From positions 64,931,363 through 64,995,362 of the forward strand of contig CM050648.1 of NCBI GenBank assembly GCA_027574665.1: a DNA stretch of 64,000 nt, written 5' to 3'. Below the pieces are notes generated by a model that was given only the letters and a program-made list of their open reading frames with translations, was not told the origin of the DNA and ran no database searches. The DNA is from Rhynochetos jubatus (taxonomy: Eukaryota; Chordata; Aves; Eurypygiformes; Rhynochetidae). The translations under genes were made by a program, and so were the position numbers. This document shows positions 26,101-38,100 of this stretch, piece by piece (within the stretch, counting starts at the first letter, position 1; every line of letters begins with the position of its first letter).

Positions 26101-29100
26101 GGATCATTCACAGTACCAGAATGAGAAAACTAGTACTTCAAGAAAGTTATTCGCTCCTCTGGGCTTAGTCTTCATCTCTGTGGGGCTGCTTCATTCTTCC
26201 TCTTTTTCTCGTATCGTTCCCTTTGGGTAGTTAATTTGTACCCTGCTCAATGAGGCTGAAATTTGTATTAAGGCATCAATTCAGGGGCTTAACAAAGGCA
26301 GGCGGAGTCTTCCGGTTTCTTTCCCAGATAAAGCAAAACTCAATAAACCTCCAGCATCCTCTGTATTCTGTCTCAAAATGTGATGCTATTGTTTATTTTG
26401 GCTCTTACCGAGTTCTGTAATAATGCCAGAAGATGCATTTCTTGTTTCAGAGAAGATTTAAGCTTTCAACTATAAAAGCCTTCTAGTTCAACCCCTTTCC
26501 TGGTACAAGAATACCTTGAATTGTATTCAGGATTTTAGAGTTACATCGCCTAAAGCTGTCTCTGGAAATATGCTTATCCCTGTAATCCAAGAAACAGTTG
26601 ACAGCTGTTTCCTCCCTCCAGTCCTGCAGGGACTGCTCCATGGCAGGCTTCTCTTTGTCTGCGTTCAAATAAGTGAGCTGTCATCTGCCACTACTGCGAG
26701 AGACCGCAGCCTGCCTCGGCAGCTGTAGTATGTCAGGCTTCTCGGGATGCCTTGCCTCTTTTCTCTTGTGTCGGGAGGCTGAAGGCAGGCACTGCATGGC
26801 TACATTCTTGCTGAGAGGGCTGGTGTGGTCGTGGGGAGCGTGCCTGTGAAAACACTGTGGCTTATGAACTCTAGACTGGAGTTCTGAAGAGAAACTCACC
26901 CAAATCTGTTGTGGAAGGAACCTGGGTCTGCCTACAGATCAGGAGCAATGGGCAGAGTGGCACAGACACCCTCTGCCCCAACCCTGGAGGAGCTTCTGCT
27001 GCCTCAGAGCCTGCCTTCATGCGTCCCTTGCTGTCTACCACCAGGTTTATACAGTACTGTTAAGTAAAAGAAAAGAAGGACTTGCATGAGGAATGCTGGA
27101 AATAGAGGATTACTTCCTAAAACCATTAGTATGGCTGTGATCTGGATAGATATTTTATTTCTGAGGCAAATTTAAATCTACCACTACCTTCTTTCCCCTC
27201 AGACTGGTGGAAGGAAGGCTGTGATAACAAAAGACAGAAAAATGTTAGAGGAAAATTCTGAGGTTTGGAGTATCTAGATTTTAAGTAGATCGCTGCCCAT
27301 CCTCGCACAGAAATATGTCCTGTGTGATGTTATTAGAATGCTTTTAGCAACTTACTCAGTGGGATTACTTGAAGATTTAAGGATTCTTTGGTATGAGGAG
27401 AAACAGTAAGGCAGGCTTCAGAGAAATTAAATGCTAGAGGGAGCCAAATACAGTAGTAAGGGTGCCACAGCTCTGTGCCTCCAGTAGTGAGGCTGAGAGT
27501 GCATTCCCTGTCTGGCACACACAACACACACATACAGTATGTGCATGTGTATATATGCAGGTGGCCACACAGATCAGCACAGACAGAGGCAGTCGATGTT
27601 CAGAGGAACAGCACCAGTGGCCTCATCCTGTGCCCAGTTCTGGCAGATCACAGGGAAGTCCGTTATTGGAATATATATAAATAGAATAATATATACATAA
27701 AAGGGTTTTTTTCCAGTATTGGATTAAAAAATGTATAAACTTTTTATATCTTTATAACATCAAATAATATATATTTCAGTAATGGAAATAAAATTCTAGT
27801 GGGGATCCCTGCAGCAGCTGGGCCCAGGCACTCACTCTGTCCATGTAACTACCCCTGTATCCCAGTCTCCCTGTTGCTGGCAGCTGGATGTACAAACCCC
27901 CGAGGCCTCATTTCCACTCCAGTTGCTGGCACAGTGTGTCTCGCACAATGCCCACACAGCTCTCCTCATCCCTGCGGTGGCCATACAGTTCTGTAGTGAG
28001 TCCCAGACCACTTCACCTGCTCGCCAGCTAGCACAGCTCGCGCTTGGCTAGTGCTCACGCACTCGCACCCACGCTGGTGCTCCGTTGCTGGCACCGCGGT
28101 CACCCGGCTCCCTGCAACCCTTGCTCTGATGCCACTTGTTGATGCTCAGACCCGCCCCCGCATCCATGTGGAATAGAGGCCCTTACCCAGGAGGATAGTT
28201 AGAAATTTAACGAGACCACAGGACAAGTGATGAGATGCAAAGCATGGCCAGGCAGGAGGACTGACACCTCTTTACATGCAGTGGCCCCTTTTTGTCTCTC
28301 TCTGGCCTTCAGAGAGTGGTACCAGCAGCAGAACTTCACACCAGGGCAGTTAGACCTGTGTATGGACTGACCTCACTCATCGTGGCCCTGTTATTATCTC
28401 TCAGCTTGGGCAAAGACTAAACAAACATAACTGTTCTGTGCTGAACTTAGTTTTGGGCAGAACTATACTTGGGTACTAATTCAAGGATTGTTTTACCAAG
28501 TTTTTGAGCGATGTACGTGTGTCCAGAGGGTCGTGGTACTGATAAAACTCATGAGGGCGAGAGTCGGCCTGTTCCAAAATGAATGTGTAGTGAGTCTCAC
28601 TGAGCAGGTCATCAGTCAGCTCTCGCTAGGAGAGGGGTGGAGTCAAGCTATGTTTCCACAGAGAGAGTGTCGAAACCATAAATGTGGCTTACAGCAGTGC
28701 CAACAGGAAGGGTATTTAAAAAAAACCAGTGATCTACTAATGGGTTCTGCAAGGGGAGCGACAGAAGAGAAGCTGCAGGGCAGCAGCAGGGCAGCTCTGC
28801 TTGCTTTTTGCTAGAGGTAAACTTCTGTCCTTTCTGCTATAATCAGGAGTGAGGGGTGGGAGTGAGATTGCTTTACCCCGTTCTTTCCTTCTGATGGAAA
28901 TGCATTTTGAACAGCAGCCAACCCGTTTTGGGCGGAGGTTTGAGGGGGAGTGGGAGCTGTTTTCAATGAACCACGCAAGGGAAAGGGACGCTACATATTA
29001 CTGCATCACTAATTCCATAATAAATCGACATGGAAATACTGTGTTCAGTTCGCTGCACCAGCAAGGGTGCAGGTTGCTGCTAAAGCAGGTAGGCTCAGTG

Positions 29101-32100
29101 CTCCGCTGGGCCCTCTGCTGTTCTCTCTCGGGTCACATTCTGGAGGCCTTGGGAAGCTGGTGGTCACTGGGCTCAGCACGGAGTTTTCCCTTAGTCCCCT
29201 GTGTATCCCTTTCAGCACTGGTTTGGCTTGTGTCCCACCACCGCATGGTTGGCTGCTCCCCACGGGACAAAGAATCAGAAGAAAAGTATTTCAGAGGGAA
29301 GAACTTGTTTAGTCACTGGGTGCCTGTCTTCTTGCGTGGTAGTAACTTCCGCGTAGGACCCCCCCTCACCCCCTGTGACATATGCCAGTTACAATTAATT
29401 CCCTTCACTTCCAGGACACTTCTTTAATGTGATTTCAGGAGTGAGTCCATCAGAAGTTGCCTAGTCCTTTGGTCACTTTCTCTTCTGCCCTGCCGGGAGC
29501 AAGTCAGTCATTAATTTCTCGCAGCCTATGATGCAATGACTCCTTTCATTCAAGGAGGATGACAAAAATGCGGTATTAAGGATAACCTGATCCTGCACAC
29601 AAATACACGGAGCACAGCTCTCAGCTTCTAGGCTTTCACTGCCCAGCTGCAGTAAGTTGCAAGCTTTCGTCTGTGAAGGCTGGGAAGTAACGTCTCATAG
29701 ATTGTCCTACCCCACCATGCTCCCTGCTTTCCTGTACAGGATTGAGGTATTCTTACCTGATTCCATTGCCATCTCTCTTGAATTAAAGAATTGTCAAATT
29801 TTCACACGATGGTATTATTTAAATTTAAAAATAAATAATTATGAAGAGAGACTGTCAAAACTTCCAGGTGTCCTGCAATATTTCCATTATGGAGAGTGTA
29901 AGTTCTTGTCACATGGAGCCTAGGTACACTTCTTAGAGCTACAGCAAACAGAGCGGGAACGACCTTCTCTTGAACTACTCTGTGTGCTGTGTCACACTGA
30001 TATGATACCTTAACAGAAGGAATGAAGTGCTGGTGGCAGTAGAAGTGTAGTCCTACCTCTGTAAAAATACTGCTCGCGTAGCATAGTCACTTAGGCACTT
30101 GTACACGTAAAATACCTGTGCTTCATGAGGTCTGATATGTCTGCAGCCACGCTCTATTTCTGTTCCACTCAGCTTGCCACAGTCACATCTAAATCCTTCA
30201 TAGCTTTGTAGTCTACGTTGGGACAGGGTGATCTGCTTGGGATTTTGGTTTTTTTTTTTTTACCATGTGCTTTCTCTTTTCCCTTTTTACTGCATAGAGA
30301 TTGCTCTTTGCGCTTTTTTCAGTCTTCGTTTTAGCTTTAGTGTGAGTAACAAATGAACAAGCATTTGTTTGTGTAACAGACTTAGGCCATAAAACAAGTC
30401 TACAGGGTTTGTTGCTTGGCACAGGGAGCAGGGAAAGAAGGAACCTATTGTTATTCCTGAAACATTTACTTGGGGAAGCAAGAGGTTTTGCTACTTTTTT
30501 ATGTAGAAAATGTAAATTGACTCTACTAAGGGAGCACCATTCCTAACAAGCAGCGTGGCATAGATGTGTTCGTAATACTTTTAGTTCAGAAACCTCTCAA
30601 GACGTGGCATTTCATTCCATATCTCCTTTTCCATGACAGTTCTGGGCTAACATCCTTTTAGCAGACTTCACTCTTAAGTAACTGAAGTTGCAAGGAGCAA
30701 CGGCTCAGTGTCTGACTTCCAGAACAGTGCAAGTTTAAGACTTTTTGCTGCAAAATAGCAAAACATGAGTCACTGCTGTTCTGCAGCCAGCAGTCCGTGA
30801 GGGACCAGCGTTCTTCATGGCAGTAGGCTGAACAGCATTGGCAGCGTGCTGAGAAATCCACTGGCCCTGCGTTATACCTCCTGGAATGCTAAGCAGAAAT
30901 TTCATTATTGGTCTAGCTCAGGGAAAAACCTGCCCCCTTCTCCCCGCTCCCCCCAACAATGCTTGACACAAGAATTTCCTAACAACCAGTAATGGAAAAG
31001 AAGTAACATTTGACTTTTGAGTACATAGCATCTGCAAGTTCTGGGCTGAGCTCCTGCCCTCCAGGCTGCCTGCTCCACTGGACCCACTGCAGATTATCAG
31101 AATCTCCTCCTTTCTATCAGGTTCCTTAACTGTTCAACAGAAAACAAGGGTTTTTTCTTTGGCAAACATCATCCCCAGAGACCCCCGGACATACAGTGCT
31201 ACATGACTGGCCATAGTCCTTCTACGGCCGTGGTCTGCGAAAGCTGTTGGTGAGATCAGCCGGCGCTGGACACACGGACTTCCACGCAGCAGCAGCTCCT
31301 GGGCAGGCATATTTGAGGTGTCTGACTGTAGTACCCTGAGTTACAGTGCCTCAAAGTGGACATCCTAAGTGGCTCAAGTGCTAAGAATGAACAATTAAAA
31401 AGAAGTACGCTCAGAAATTTGAAGTGTTAAACGAGGACATGGCAAGCTAGAGGAGGTCAGGTGTGTCATTGTTCTTTGGTTTGCTTGGAGCTGTAAGGGG
31501 ATATCCTCATACTCCTGGATCCACAGGTGGGAGGAGGCCTCCCTGTAGAAAAGATCCCTGTGCCCCTTTTGCTTAGAAAATCTGTCAAGGCTCACTTACA
31601 TTTTTTTCAAACACTTTCCAAGAGGGAGGAGCTGGTGAAAGCTGTATGTGGAAACCTAACGACAGGATCCAAGGTGAGGGAGACGTCTTCACCACAAACC
31701 AGACTGAAAGCTACAGAAGGTTGTGAGCACAAAAAAATGTAAACTCCATGAGTTAAATTGCCAGATGATTTATTTGACGACTAAAGGGATTTCTGCCCCA
31801 TCTCGGCACAAATCCTGTGCCACACAGATCTCTCTTGTCCAAAGTTTTTTCTGACTTCAACGTTGTGAAGTTTTAACCGCAGGCTAGAATTGGTGGCTGG
31901 TCCTGTTCCCCGTTCTGTCGGTGCAGCGCTCTTCATCAGCTCTGTCCTACCACAAGCAAGCTCCTTGCTGCACGTGGGAATGGGATCATCCCCCTGATTC
32001 TACAGCTGCTGTTTTGTGGGTCGCCTGCCCAGGCTTTGAGCCAGGCTGTGCCAGCCACGCACTCCCTGGCACTCAAGTGGAGAGCCTGGTGGACTGTGCT

Positions 32101-33790
32101 TGCGCCGAGCAGAACTCAAGTCATTGATGACATCCATGGCATGACGTGCTTAACAAAAAGAATCGGGCTAATTAGTAACTGAGTAGCAACAGCTATTGCG
32201 AAATGACAGATATTTGGTAAGTTGCATGTTCTGCCATGTTACCTACATTTCCAAAACTCCACTAAAAATGCTGTTTCTCCACGTTTCTAGAAGTTAAGTC
32301 GCACATTTCTTGCCAGCTATAAGCAGATCTTGCTGGCCAGGCCATGAGTGAGCTACACTTCTGTGTTTAGGTTACCTGTCGTGAGTCCACAGCAGATTTC
32401 TTTTGTCATTTCAGGAAAGGATGTGGCTGACAGATGGTACAGTGAAATAAAAAACTACAGCTTTCAAAACCCAGGGTTTTCTTCTGGGACAGGTAAGTTC
32501 AGACTGCACGCTGTCTCTTTAAAAGTGCAGCTTTTGTTTTAAGAAATTGGCTAGCCGACTTCTTTTGATATTTTTCAAAAATCTACCTTTTTTTTCTTAG
32601 AAAAAAAAAGAACTAGAGGGGAGAAAAGATTAGAATTTCCTCAAAGTTTTATGTTAGAAACTGACAGGAGGGTGAAAGGAAACTGAGAAATAAAGTGAGC
32701 AAAATTTGTTGGTTTTTTTTTAATACTGTATTTTTCCTCCAACTCCAAAGTTTTTAAAAAGCAACTTATTTTTAAGGCAAGTTATAGAAAACACTGAATT
32801 GGAATCATAGAATGGTTTGGGTTGGAAGGGACCATCTTATTAAATATACTGTGCTGTTGTTTACATTGGCATGTGTCTTCTACCAAATCATATCACTCCA
32901 ATCACAGAAATCCCTTCAGGTATCACTTGGAGATCAGGAACAGGTCACTGACTGCATATTGGCACTCTGGTGTCGAATGAACATAAGAACATCATTCCTT
33001 GAATAATGCTCAAGCAAGAGATACGCCTGAGCTTGTTTCAGATGAAGAAAGTCATGTTTTTCTCCCATGGGATTTGTCCGTGAATAGAGGGAACGACTGC
33101 TGGGGTAGGACAGCACAGGGGTGACTGTCAAAACAAGGCAGGAGCAGCCACAAACCCAGTATTATTTTGGTCAGTTGCACATGCAGGCACACGGGGGAGT
33201 ATGAGATGGTCAAAGCAAGTGAGTAGTCCCTGTCAGAACTGCTGTTCAGACTGCAGGGAGTAAAGACCTTTCTCAAATTCAATGTCAGATACTCATCATA
33301 GAGTCATAATGATTTGTAATCATAGAATCACGATGACTAGTATGACTTGTCAAACTACTTCTTCCATGATTCTCTTACTAGGTGCTCTTACTGGGATATA
33401 GGACATGGAAATGAGAATAGTAATGTGGAACCAGATCAGATCAGGCTTTTTCGGGGCAAAATGCTGGATGTAGTTTGCTTTTCATGTCTTTAGCTTGTTC
33501 TCCTGTTAGAGAAAGAAACGTTTTTGTATTGTTCTTTCTCCCCCCCCATCCCCTCCATGTGTTAATGGGAATACTACAGGTGGAGTACCTCAAATGAATA
33601 AATGCGTATGTGTATTTCTCTTTATTCAGGTCACTTCACAGCAATGGTTTGGAAGAACACAAAAAAGATGGGAGTCGGAAAAGCATCTGCTAGTGATGGC
33701 TCAACGTTTGTGGTGGCTAGATACGATCCGGCTGGAAATGTAGTAAATCCAGGCTATTACGAAGAAAATGTCCTTCCTCCAAGAAAATAA
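8182..33790 (+). CDS. GLIPR2: GLIPR2 (GAPR-1), Golgi-associated CAP-domain protein; complete five-exon coding span
   Basis: Joining 8182-8194, 21127-21235, 24591-24694, 32415-32492 and 33630-33790 gives 465 nt: 154 codons plus TAA. The product is one CAP domain without signal peptide or transmembrane segment. It begins MGKSAS, an N-myristoylation consensus (Gly2, Ser6). The four CAP cavity residues of GAPR-1 are present: His54, Glu65, Glu86 and His103. The CAP signature [11 protein letters not shown] lies at residues 102-112. The family protein is known as a peripheral membrane protein on the cytosolic face of the Golgi. It sits in lipid-raft domains, forms dimers, and binds acidic phospholipids and Beclin-1, restraining autophagy. 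Length equals that of mammalian GLIPR2, and the middle and C-terminal parts are close to the mammalian sequence as I know it. No frameshift or premature stop is seen, so the gene appears functional. Introns are 12.9, 3.4, 7.7 and 1.1 kb. Confidence 0.97.
10600..11060. promoter_or_regulatory. GC-rich, CpG-rich island in GLIPR2 intron 1
   Basis: About 460 bp stands out from the AT-rich intron by high GC and frequent CpG. The open frames here on both strands are by-products of low stop-codon density and resemble no protein I know. It lies 2.5 kb after coding exon 1. It may be an alternative promoter, the promoter of a non-coding RNA, or an intronic enhancer. Confidence 0.4.
12958..13177 (-). repeat. 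CR1 3' fragment in GLIPR2 intron 1, antisense
   Basis: It starts TAGAATCACAGAAGGGTTGA, the reverse complement of a CR1 3' end. It runs through the TTCTGGGCAACCTGTGCC motif to ACAATGGAAAAGTG. The inner boundary is approximate. Confidence 0.85.
13560..13766 (+). repeat. CR1 3' fragment in GLIPR2 intron 1, sense
   Basis: It runs from ACTAGATAGAAGGAAGACC through GGCACTGGAACAGGTTGCCC and GGTCCCTTCCAACCC to a perfect CR1 terminus, ATTCTATGATTCTATGA, at 13766. With the antisense copy at 12958-13177 it forms an inverted pair with 3' ends pointing outward. Confidence 0.9.
16148..16193 (+). repeat. Perfect 23-bp tandem duplication
   Basis: The 23 bases at 16148-16170, beginning CAAATGAAGAGCAAGG, are repeated without a mismatch at 16171-16193. 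The identity implies a recent duplication in GLIPR2 intron 1. Confidence 0.95.
17227..17531 (-). repeat. CR1 3' fragment in GLIPR2 intron 1 with retained ORF2 C-terminus
   Basis: The plus strand begins GGAATCATAGAATAGTTTGG. The minus strand keeps a frame of about 73 codons at 17295-17516. It has the unmistakable CR1 C-terminal blocks LFSLEKR-like, CDRTRGN and [11 protein letters not shown]. The intact frame suggests a relatively young copy. It is 5'-truncated and not functional. Confidence 0.92.
21127..21235 (+). CDS. GLIPR2: GLIPR2 coding exon 2
   Basis: The acceptor ends TTTCAG at 21126 and the donor GTGAGT begins at 21236. The 109 nt complete Ala5 and run to the first two bases of Gln41. 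They encode the first CAP helix, with [15 protein letters not shown] at residues 15-29, the typical opening of a CAP domain. Both boundaries keep phase with the neighbouring exons. Confidence 0.97.
21236..24590 (+). other. GLIPR2: GLIPR2 intron 2 (3.4 kb)
   Basis: It is bounded by GTGAGT and TTTTCTAG. No repeat or internal gene was recognised apart from a short CA run near 23660. Confidence 0.93.
24591..24694 (+). CDS. GLIPR2: GLIPR2 coding exon 3
   Basis: The acceptor TTTTCTAG ends at 24590 and the donor GTAAGC begins at 24695. The 104 nt encode the end of Gln41 to the first base of Gly76. Two cavity residues fall here: His54 in LKHS and Glu65 in CGENLAW. The [10 protein letters not shown] block is a CAP family hallmark. 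Confidence 0.97.
24695..32414 (+). other. GLIPR2: GLIPR2 intron 3 (7.7 kb)
   Basis: It is bounded by GTAAGC and ATTTCAG. It holds a CA/TA-rich stretch near 27520-27560, AT-rich DNA at 27660-27790 and a possible LTR-derived block at 27780-28340. The longest open frame in the window, 192 codons at 28849-29427 (plus), lies here. It has no motif or homology that I recognise and is probably chance. Confidence 0.93.
27780..28340. repeat. Possible LTR-derived repeat in GLIPR2 intron 3
   Basis: The stretch from about 27800 (GATCCCTGCAGCAGCTGGGC) to 28340 is rich in C and CA. It contains CTGGCACCGCGGTCACCC, CCTTACCCAGGAGGATAG and GACCACAGGACAAGTGATGA. These phrases resemble an avian ERV-type interspersed repeat that I recall, preceded by AT-rich sequence (27660-27790). 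No clear TG...CA termini or target duplication were found, so this is tentative. Confidence 0.35.
32415..32492 (+). CDS. GLIPR2: GLIPR2 coding exon 4
   Basis: The acceptor ATTTCAG ends at 32414 and the donor GTAAGT begins at 32493. The 78 nt encode residues 76-102 (first base of Gly102). The segment [12 protein letters not shown] contains Glu86, the third cavity residue. The block ends in the SGTG preceding the CAP signature. Confidence 0.97.
32493..33629 (+). other. GLIPR2: GLIPR2 intron 4 (1.1 kb)
   Basis: It is bounded by GTAAGT and TTTATTCAG. It contains a 34-bp CR1 remnant at 32801 and a related-looking AATCATAGAATCACGATG stretch near 33319 that is too short to assign. Confidence 0.95.
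32801..32834 (-). repeat. Very short CR1 3' remnant in GLIPR2 intron 4
   Basis: GGAATCATAGAATGGTTTGG followed by GTTGGAAGGGACC is the reverse complement of the last 34 or so bases of CR1. The match ends abruptly, consistent with an extremely 5'-truncated insertion. Confidence 0.8.
33630..33790 (+). CDS. GLIPR2: GLIPR2 terminal coding exon 5
   Basis: The acceptor TTTATTCAG ends at 33629. The exon completes Gly102 and runs through His103 and the CAP signature to the TAA at 33788-33790. The C-terminus ENVLPPRK matches the family ending. The [15 protein letters not shown] stretch is the typical CAP C-terminal strand; birds appear to have Asp-Pro-Ala here. Confidence 0.98.
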
Positions 33791-35110
33791 CTTCTTGCTT
33801 TGTTTTTAAAAGTAGTCTTACTGCTTAATGACAAGTGAACCTGGCTTTGGACTTAACAGTGTTTGAAATGAAGTACGACTCACTGAAATTTCCTGAGTGA
33901 TACTGCTGGTCACTTCTCATTGCAGAGGAAGCAATTACATGTTGCTTGAGTCCATCTGCACATTAGGCCCCTGTTGTTCCTGAGGGGGCTTCGGTTTATC
34001 TGAGGATGAAGTATATGCAGCGTTTCTGAAGGGTAGCATTTATAAGGTGTTGTTTTTTTTTTTTTTAAATCGTTAGCATGAACTCAGCATGTGAGTAAGC
34101 ACATGTTGAATGTCTTTTTTTAAAAAAGCAAATTTATAGCTTTCTGTAAACCCAAGATACCAGCTTGTAATTGTATCATGTACTCCCAGTTTTCCAGTAT
34201 TTTTTAATAACTGTAACTTCTTTGCTCTGTCTATACCTCCCACTACTGCGGGGCCTGCTCACTGCAGCTGGAACATATGCAAAACTTCCCGTATGAAAGG
34301 TACACGTGTAAAATGTAGTGGTGTTCAGACCTGTATGTTTTTATTAAGAGAATACTCACGGAACACTAAAACGTTGCTGGCAAGATTGTGTCTGTCAGCA
34401 AGCCATAACTAGTGCATGACCCCAAAGCTACTGAAATTGTTTAAATCCCAGCGTTACATTTTAGGTGCTAGTATTTAAAATCTATTTGGGATGAGTGTAT
34501 TTCGATTTCAAGCCACATCGTACAGTTTACAGTATGTACATTGTCTTATAATCAAATAACTTCTTTTACGGGAAAGCATGATACTACTTTTTTCTTAGTT
34601 ACTTACCCACAAAAGAAGTTTCTTTGATGGAGCACGTTGGATTTTATTTCTCAATAACTTAGTTTTATTTCCTAAGGAATATCTTCTGCAAGTGTCATGC
34701 TATACAGAAAATAGCATTCCCAAATCATCTCTTGTCTCCTAATGCCATGGGAGGAGCTATTCACGTGGTCTTAATTAAGAGATGTTTACTCTTTGTTCCT
34801 ATCATTCAATAGTACTAAAAATATTTCACATGCTGGATAGATGCCTTGAAAAAAATCAGTTTGAATTTCCTTAAAAGCAAGCAAGCAAAAATTCTGAGGA
34901 CACTTTTTTTCTCTTACAAAACGTGGGTTGGGCCATTTTGGCCAGGTTGATATACTGTGCTTCAGTTTGGAGTTTTCTTTTCTTTGTAAATGTTTCTTTT
35001 GACTTCTGCTGAGATTCTGTGTGCCAGAGTTTGGTTCATGAAGAGTGCCATTACAGAAATACTTCTTTTTGTTTACACAGTTGTAATAAACTGCACTGTT
35101 ACGGCTTGAT
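33791..35110 (+). other. GLIPR2: GLIPR2 3' untranslated region (inferred extent)
   Basis: This sequence follows the GLIPR2 stop codon directly and has no intervening strong poly(A) signal that I saw before 35085. It is moderately AT-rich with several T tracts (about 34051-34066) and no recognisable repeat. The end is inferred from the AATAAA at 35085-35090. A transcript could also end earlier at a variant signal. Confidence 0.65.
35085..35090 (+). terminator. Poly(A) signal AATAAA, likely GLIPR2 3' end
   Basis: A canonical AATAAA lies 1.3 kb after the GLIPR2 stop. It is followed by T- and GT-rich sequence (TTACGGCTTGATTATATGTC, then GTGATGCTGTATGT), suitable as a downstream element. A second AATAAA lies at 35318-35323 and could serve a longer transcript form. 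Confidence 0.6.
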
Positions 35111-38100
35111 TATATGTCACTGTGATGCTGTATGTCACAATCTTTTTGCTGTACCCAAGAATTTAACACGTATAGTATAATGAACAACTGAAAATCAATT
35201 ATTTTTGAATATGAATTACTCGAGCCTTTGCTGTTACCTGAGTCTTTGTTGAATAACCTCCAAATTTTATTTCCAGGACATTAACATCTGACATTATTGC
35301 TTTTGCAACATGGAGCTAATAAAAGCAGCAAGTATTCTAGCCCAGGAAAGAAAGACGCGACCTTCTAAGAAATGATAAGTCATGCAGCAGATCGTACATC
35401 ATCCCTTTATACAAAGCTTGATTGAGCTTACACGTGGAGGCGAAGCTGAGGAGGCGTACCTCTTTCCCTCTTGAACTCCTGCCTTGTGTCTCATTTCATT
35501 TCTGCTGCTCCCTCGCGCAGCCGACACGTTCTCAGTCAAGAACACCCACTCGGCTCCCGCTCGGACGCGTGTGGTTCGGTAACTGCCGTCTCGGCACCTT
35601 CCCCTCTTCAACCCTCCGCGGACAGACGTTGCAGCACCAAACAGGCTAACGTTTGATGCATTGTCGCCCCTGAGAATGAAAGCAGGGCTTTCTAAAAAAC
35701 AACAGGTTTGCTGCAGCTGACGTAAAGGTAAAAGCTGGCGTTAAATAAATTAACAGTATTAAGGTACTCTGTTTTTTCCTAATGACGTGGGAGCTATCTG
35801 GCCTATAATTCCTTGAATGGTTGGTGTAAAACTCCACGTATCCTAGGTGAGGGAATCAAGTCAGAATTTTTCTCTGCTGCCACCTAGGTTTCATTTTAAT
35901 GTCAGAACCGGGAAGGTAGATATAGAGAGGACAAAACAAACCACAGCTTGTAGTTGTCTTTATTTTAAATATAATTCGCAAGTGAACTTCCAGACCTTTT
36001 TAGACAGAGCATTTTGAGGGGGCATCAGGTGTAATCAGAGATGGGAGAAGCACAAAGCCACTCAGACAGACTCAGTGCATGCTCCCTGCACTCCACGAGA
36101 GTCCATGCCAGTAGGTATGACTGTAACAATTAAAAACACCCTGTCAAGTTAATTCTTCGTGACCCAAGGTCACGATGTTGATGTCTTCTGCGAATGAACT
36201 CTGGCTGTGCGGGAAGCCGTGGTGTACGTAGGAGTCCAGATGCAAAGGGAAGCTGCTGATGTGACTCACTCAAAAGCCATATGATTTTTGGGAAGTGTAC
36301 ACTGAAACCTGACTTTCCAGCCATCTATATTAGAAGACTCAGTGTAGGTGTATTGCTCCGTTCCCCACCACATCTTGAAGAGTTGTGGAGGTCGGGAGGT
36401 GGTAAAGTCAGATTATCTCCTGTCATGTTAGAGCAGAACAAGGGGCATAAGAGCTTCCTCAGCCAGGGTGGTGCACATAAAGGTTGTATTTGCCCTGGGA
36501 ATAAAGAAAAAGCTGATCTGACAGCTCTGATACCAGAGAAGAACACCTACTGCATTTAGAGGCCTGCAGATAGTTTCTGGGGTCTTGTTGCAGCAGCAGC
36601 AGGAGGAAGAAGCTGGTCTGAGGCTTCCTTTCCAGTCGTCTTGGTTAAATAATAACAAAGCACTTAGGGCAGAACTGGGACTGATCTTAGTGCTAAAAAG
36701 GGAAGCTTTCATTATGCATTTTAATTTGCTGATTTCCCTCCTTTCTCTTCCCAAAAGGACAAAACCCAGGCAATTCCTCCTCCAAAAAGTGAGGAGGTGA
36801 CATTGAGGAGTGGTAGAAGTACTGTTAAAAGAGCACAGATCAGACATCACGTGAACAATAGTAAGCTTGTGGGCAACAAAGATGCGACGACTTGGCTGAA
36901 GTCTTGCAAATTGTACTTGGAAATGCTTTGTTTTTTGGGAGCTCAGCTGCTTGTCTCCAGGTTTATTTTTTCAGGTGGATTAACCTCCTACAAAGCGATT
37001 AACTTGAGAGGGTGGACTGCAGAGAAGTTGTGTTAGACTGGTGGGCTGCTGATCTGTAGGATTTTGCAGTGTCACCCGTGCCCTAAGGATGTTTTCAGCT
37101 TTTCTGGGTATCTATCTCTGACTTTGATAGCCTTTTTTTTTTTTTCCTGTCTTATTCAGTATTTAAGGGCACTTTTCCATGTGACTGGTTTGAATGTTAA
37201 TTTGAGCTGTCTTTTCAGCGTCGGCTTTCCTGCCTTCCTACCGTATCCAAGCAGCCGACTGCAAAAAAAGCCAGGTGTGACTTCAGTTGAGGTATTGGAC
37301 ATAGCCTTAAAACCATAAAGCTTTGAAGAAGGCAAAGTGCTCACTGCCATTTCATTTGCCCCAGGGCACGATAGTTGTTTTGATCTATATTAGAAAGCCC
37401 AGAACACGGTCATGTGAACAAAGCCACAGGCCATCCTCACCTGTTGATTGCCAACGCTGGTGCTGCTGGCCTTGTGGCCTCGGCATGCGCCAGTGCCACG
37501 TCTTCTGTCCCCCAGAGCCTTTGTGAGGGAAGGTCTATGTGTAAGGTGGCAACTGGAAACTGTTTGACCCCAAGCAGGGTGGAAAAGGGGCTTGGAGTGG
37601 CACAAAGAAAGCTGGTGAGGCAAAGCTACCTCCCTCCCTTCCTGAACCCAGCACTAGGAACCTCAGAAAAATGCTTTCCTTGGGAGAACACGGGGGAAAG
37701 ATCAGACTGTTTCATTTATTACGTGGTAGGAAAGTGAAATTTGAAAACAACATTGTCATTTTTGTCTCCTTTACACAACCTAAAGACAAAAATACCTGTC
37801 TGCACATCCAGCTCCACAGTGAGATGTTGTATTCTTGTACAGCTTTTGCCAAACCGTATGGTAAGGAGATGGTGGGAGTGAGTTTTAGTGCCTTCCAGCT
37901 CTCTCTTTGCATCTCTGTGTGGCATCACGGGTTAATTTCTGCTCCCCAAAGCTCTGCACAGCAGACTGGGACTTCACTCCTTGTGCCAGGAACACAATGC
38001 AGGAGTTGCACTAGGCTTGGGCTTTCCAATACGATCAGCCCAAAGAAAATCAGAAGCCAGAAAATAATCTGCTGCTTCACGCTGCTAAGGAAGCCCTTTG

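Noticed and set aside
28849..29427. 192-codon plus-strand open frame, the longest in the window
   Set aside because: It lies inside GLIPR2 intron 3, has no recognisable domain, no splice or promoter context, and an unremarkable composition. One frame of this length is near expectation for 64 kb read in six frames.
33295..33340. AATCATAGAATCACGATG, resembling a CR1 3' end
   Set aside because: The match is too short and is not followed by the GGTTTGGGTTGGAAGGGACC segment.
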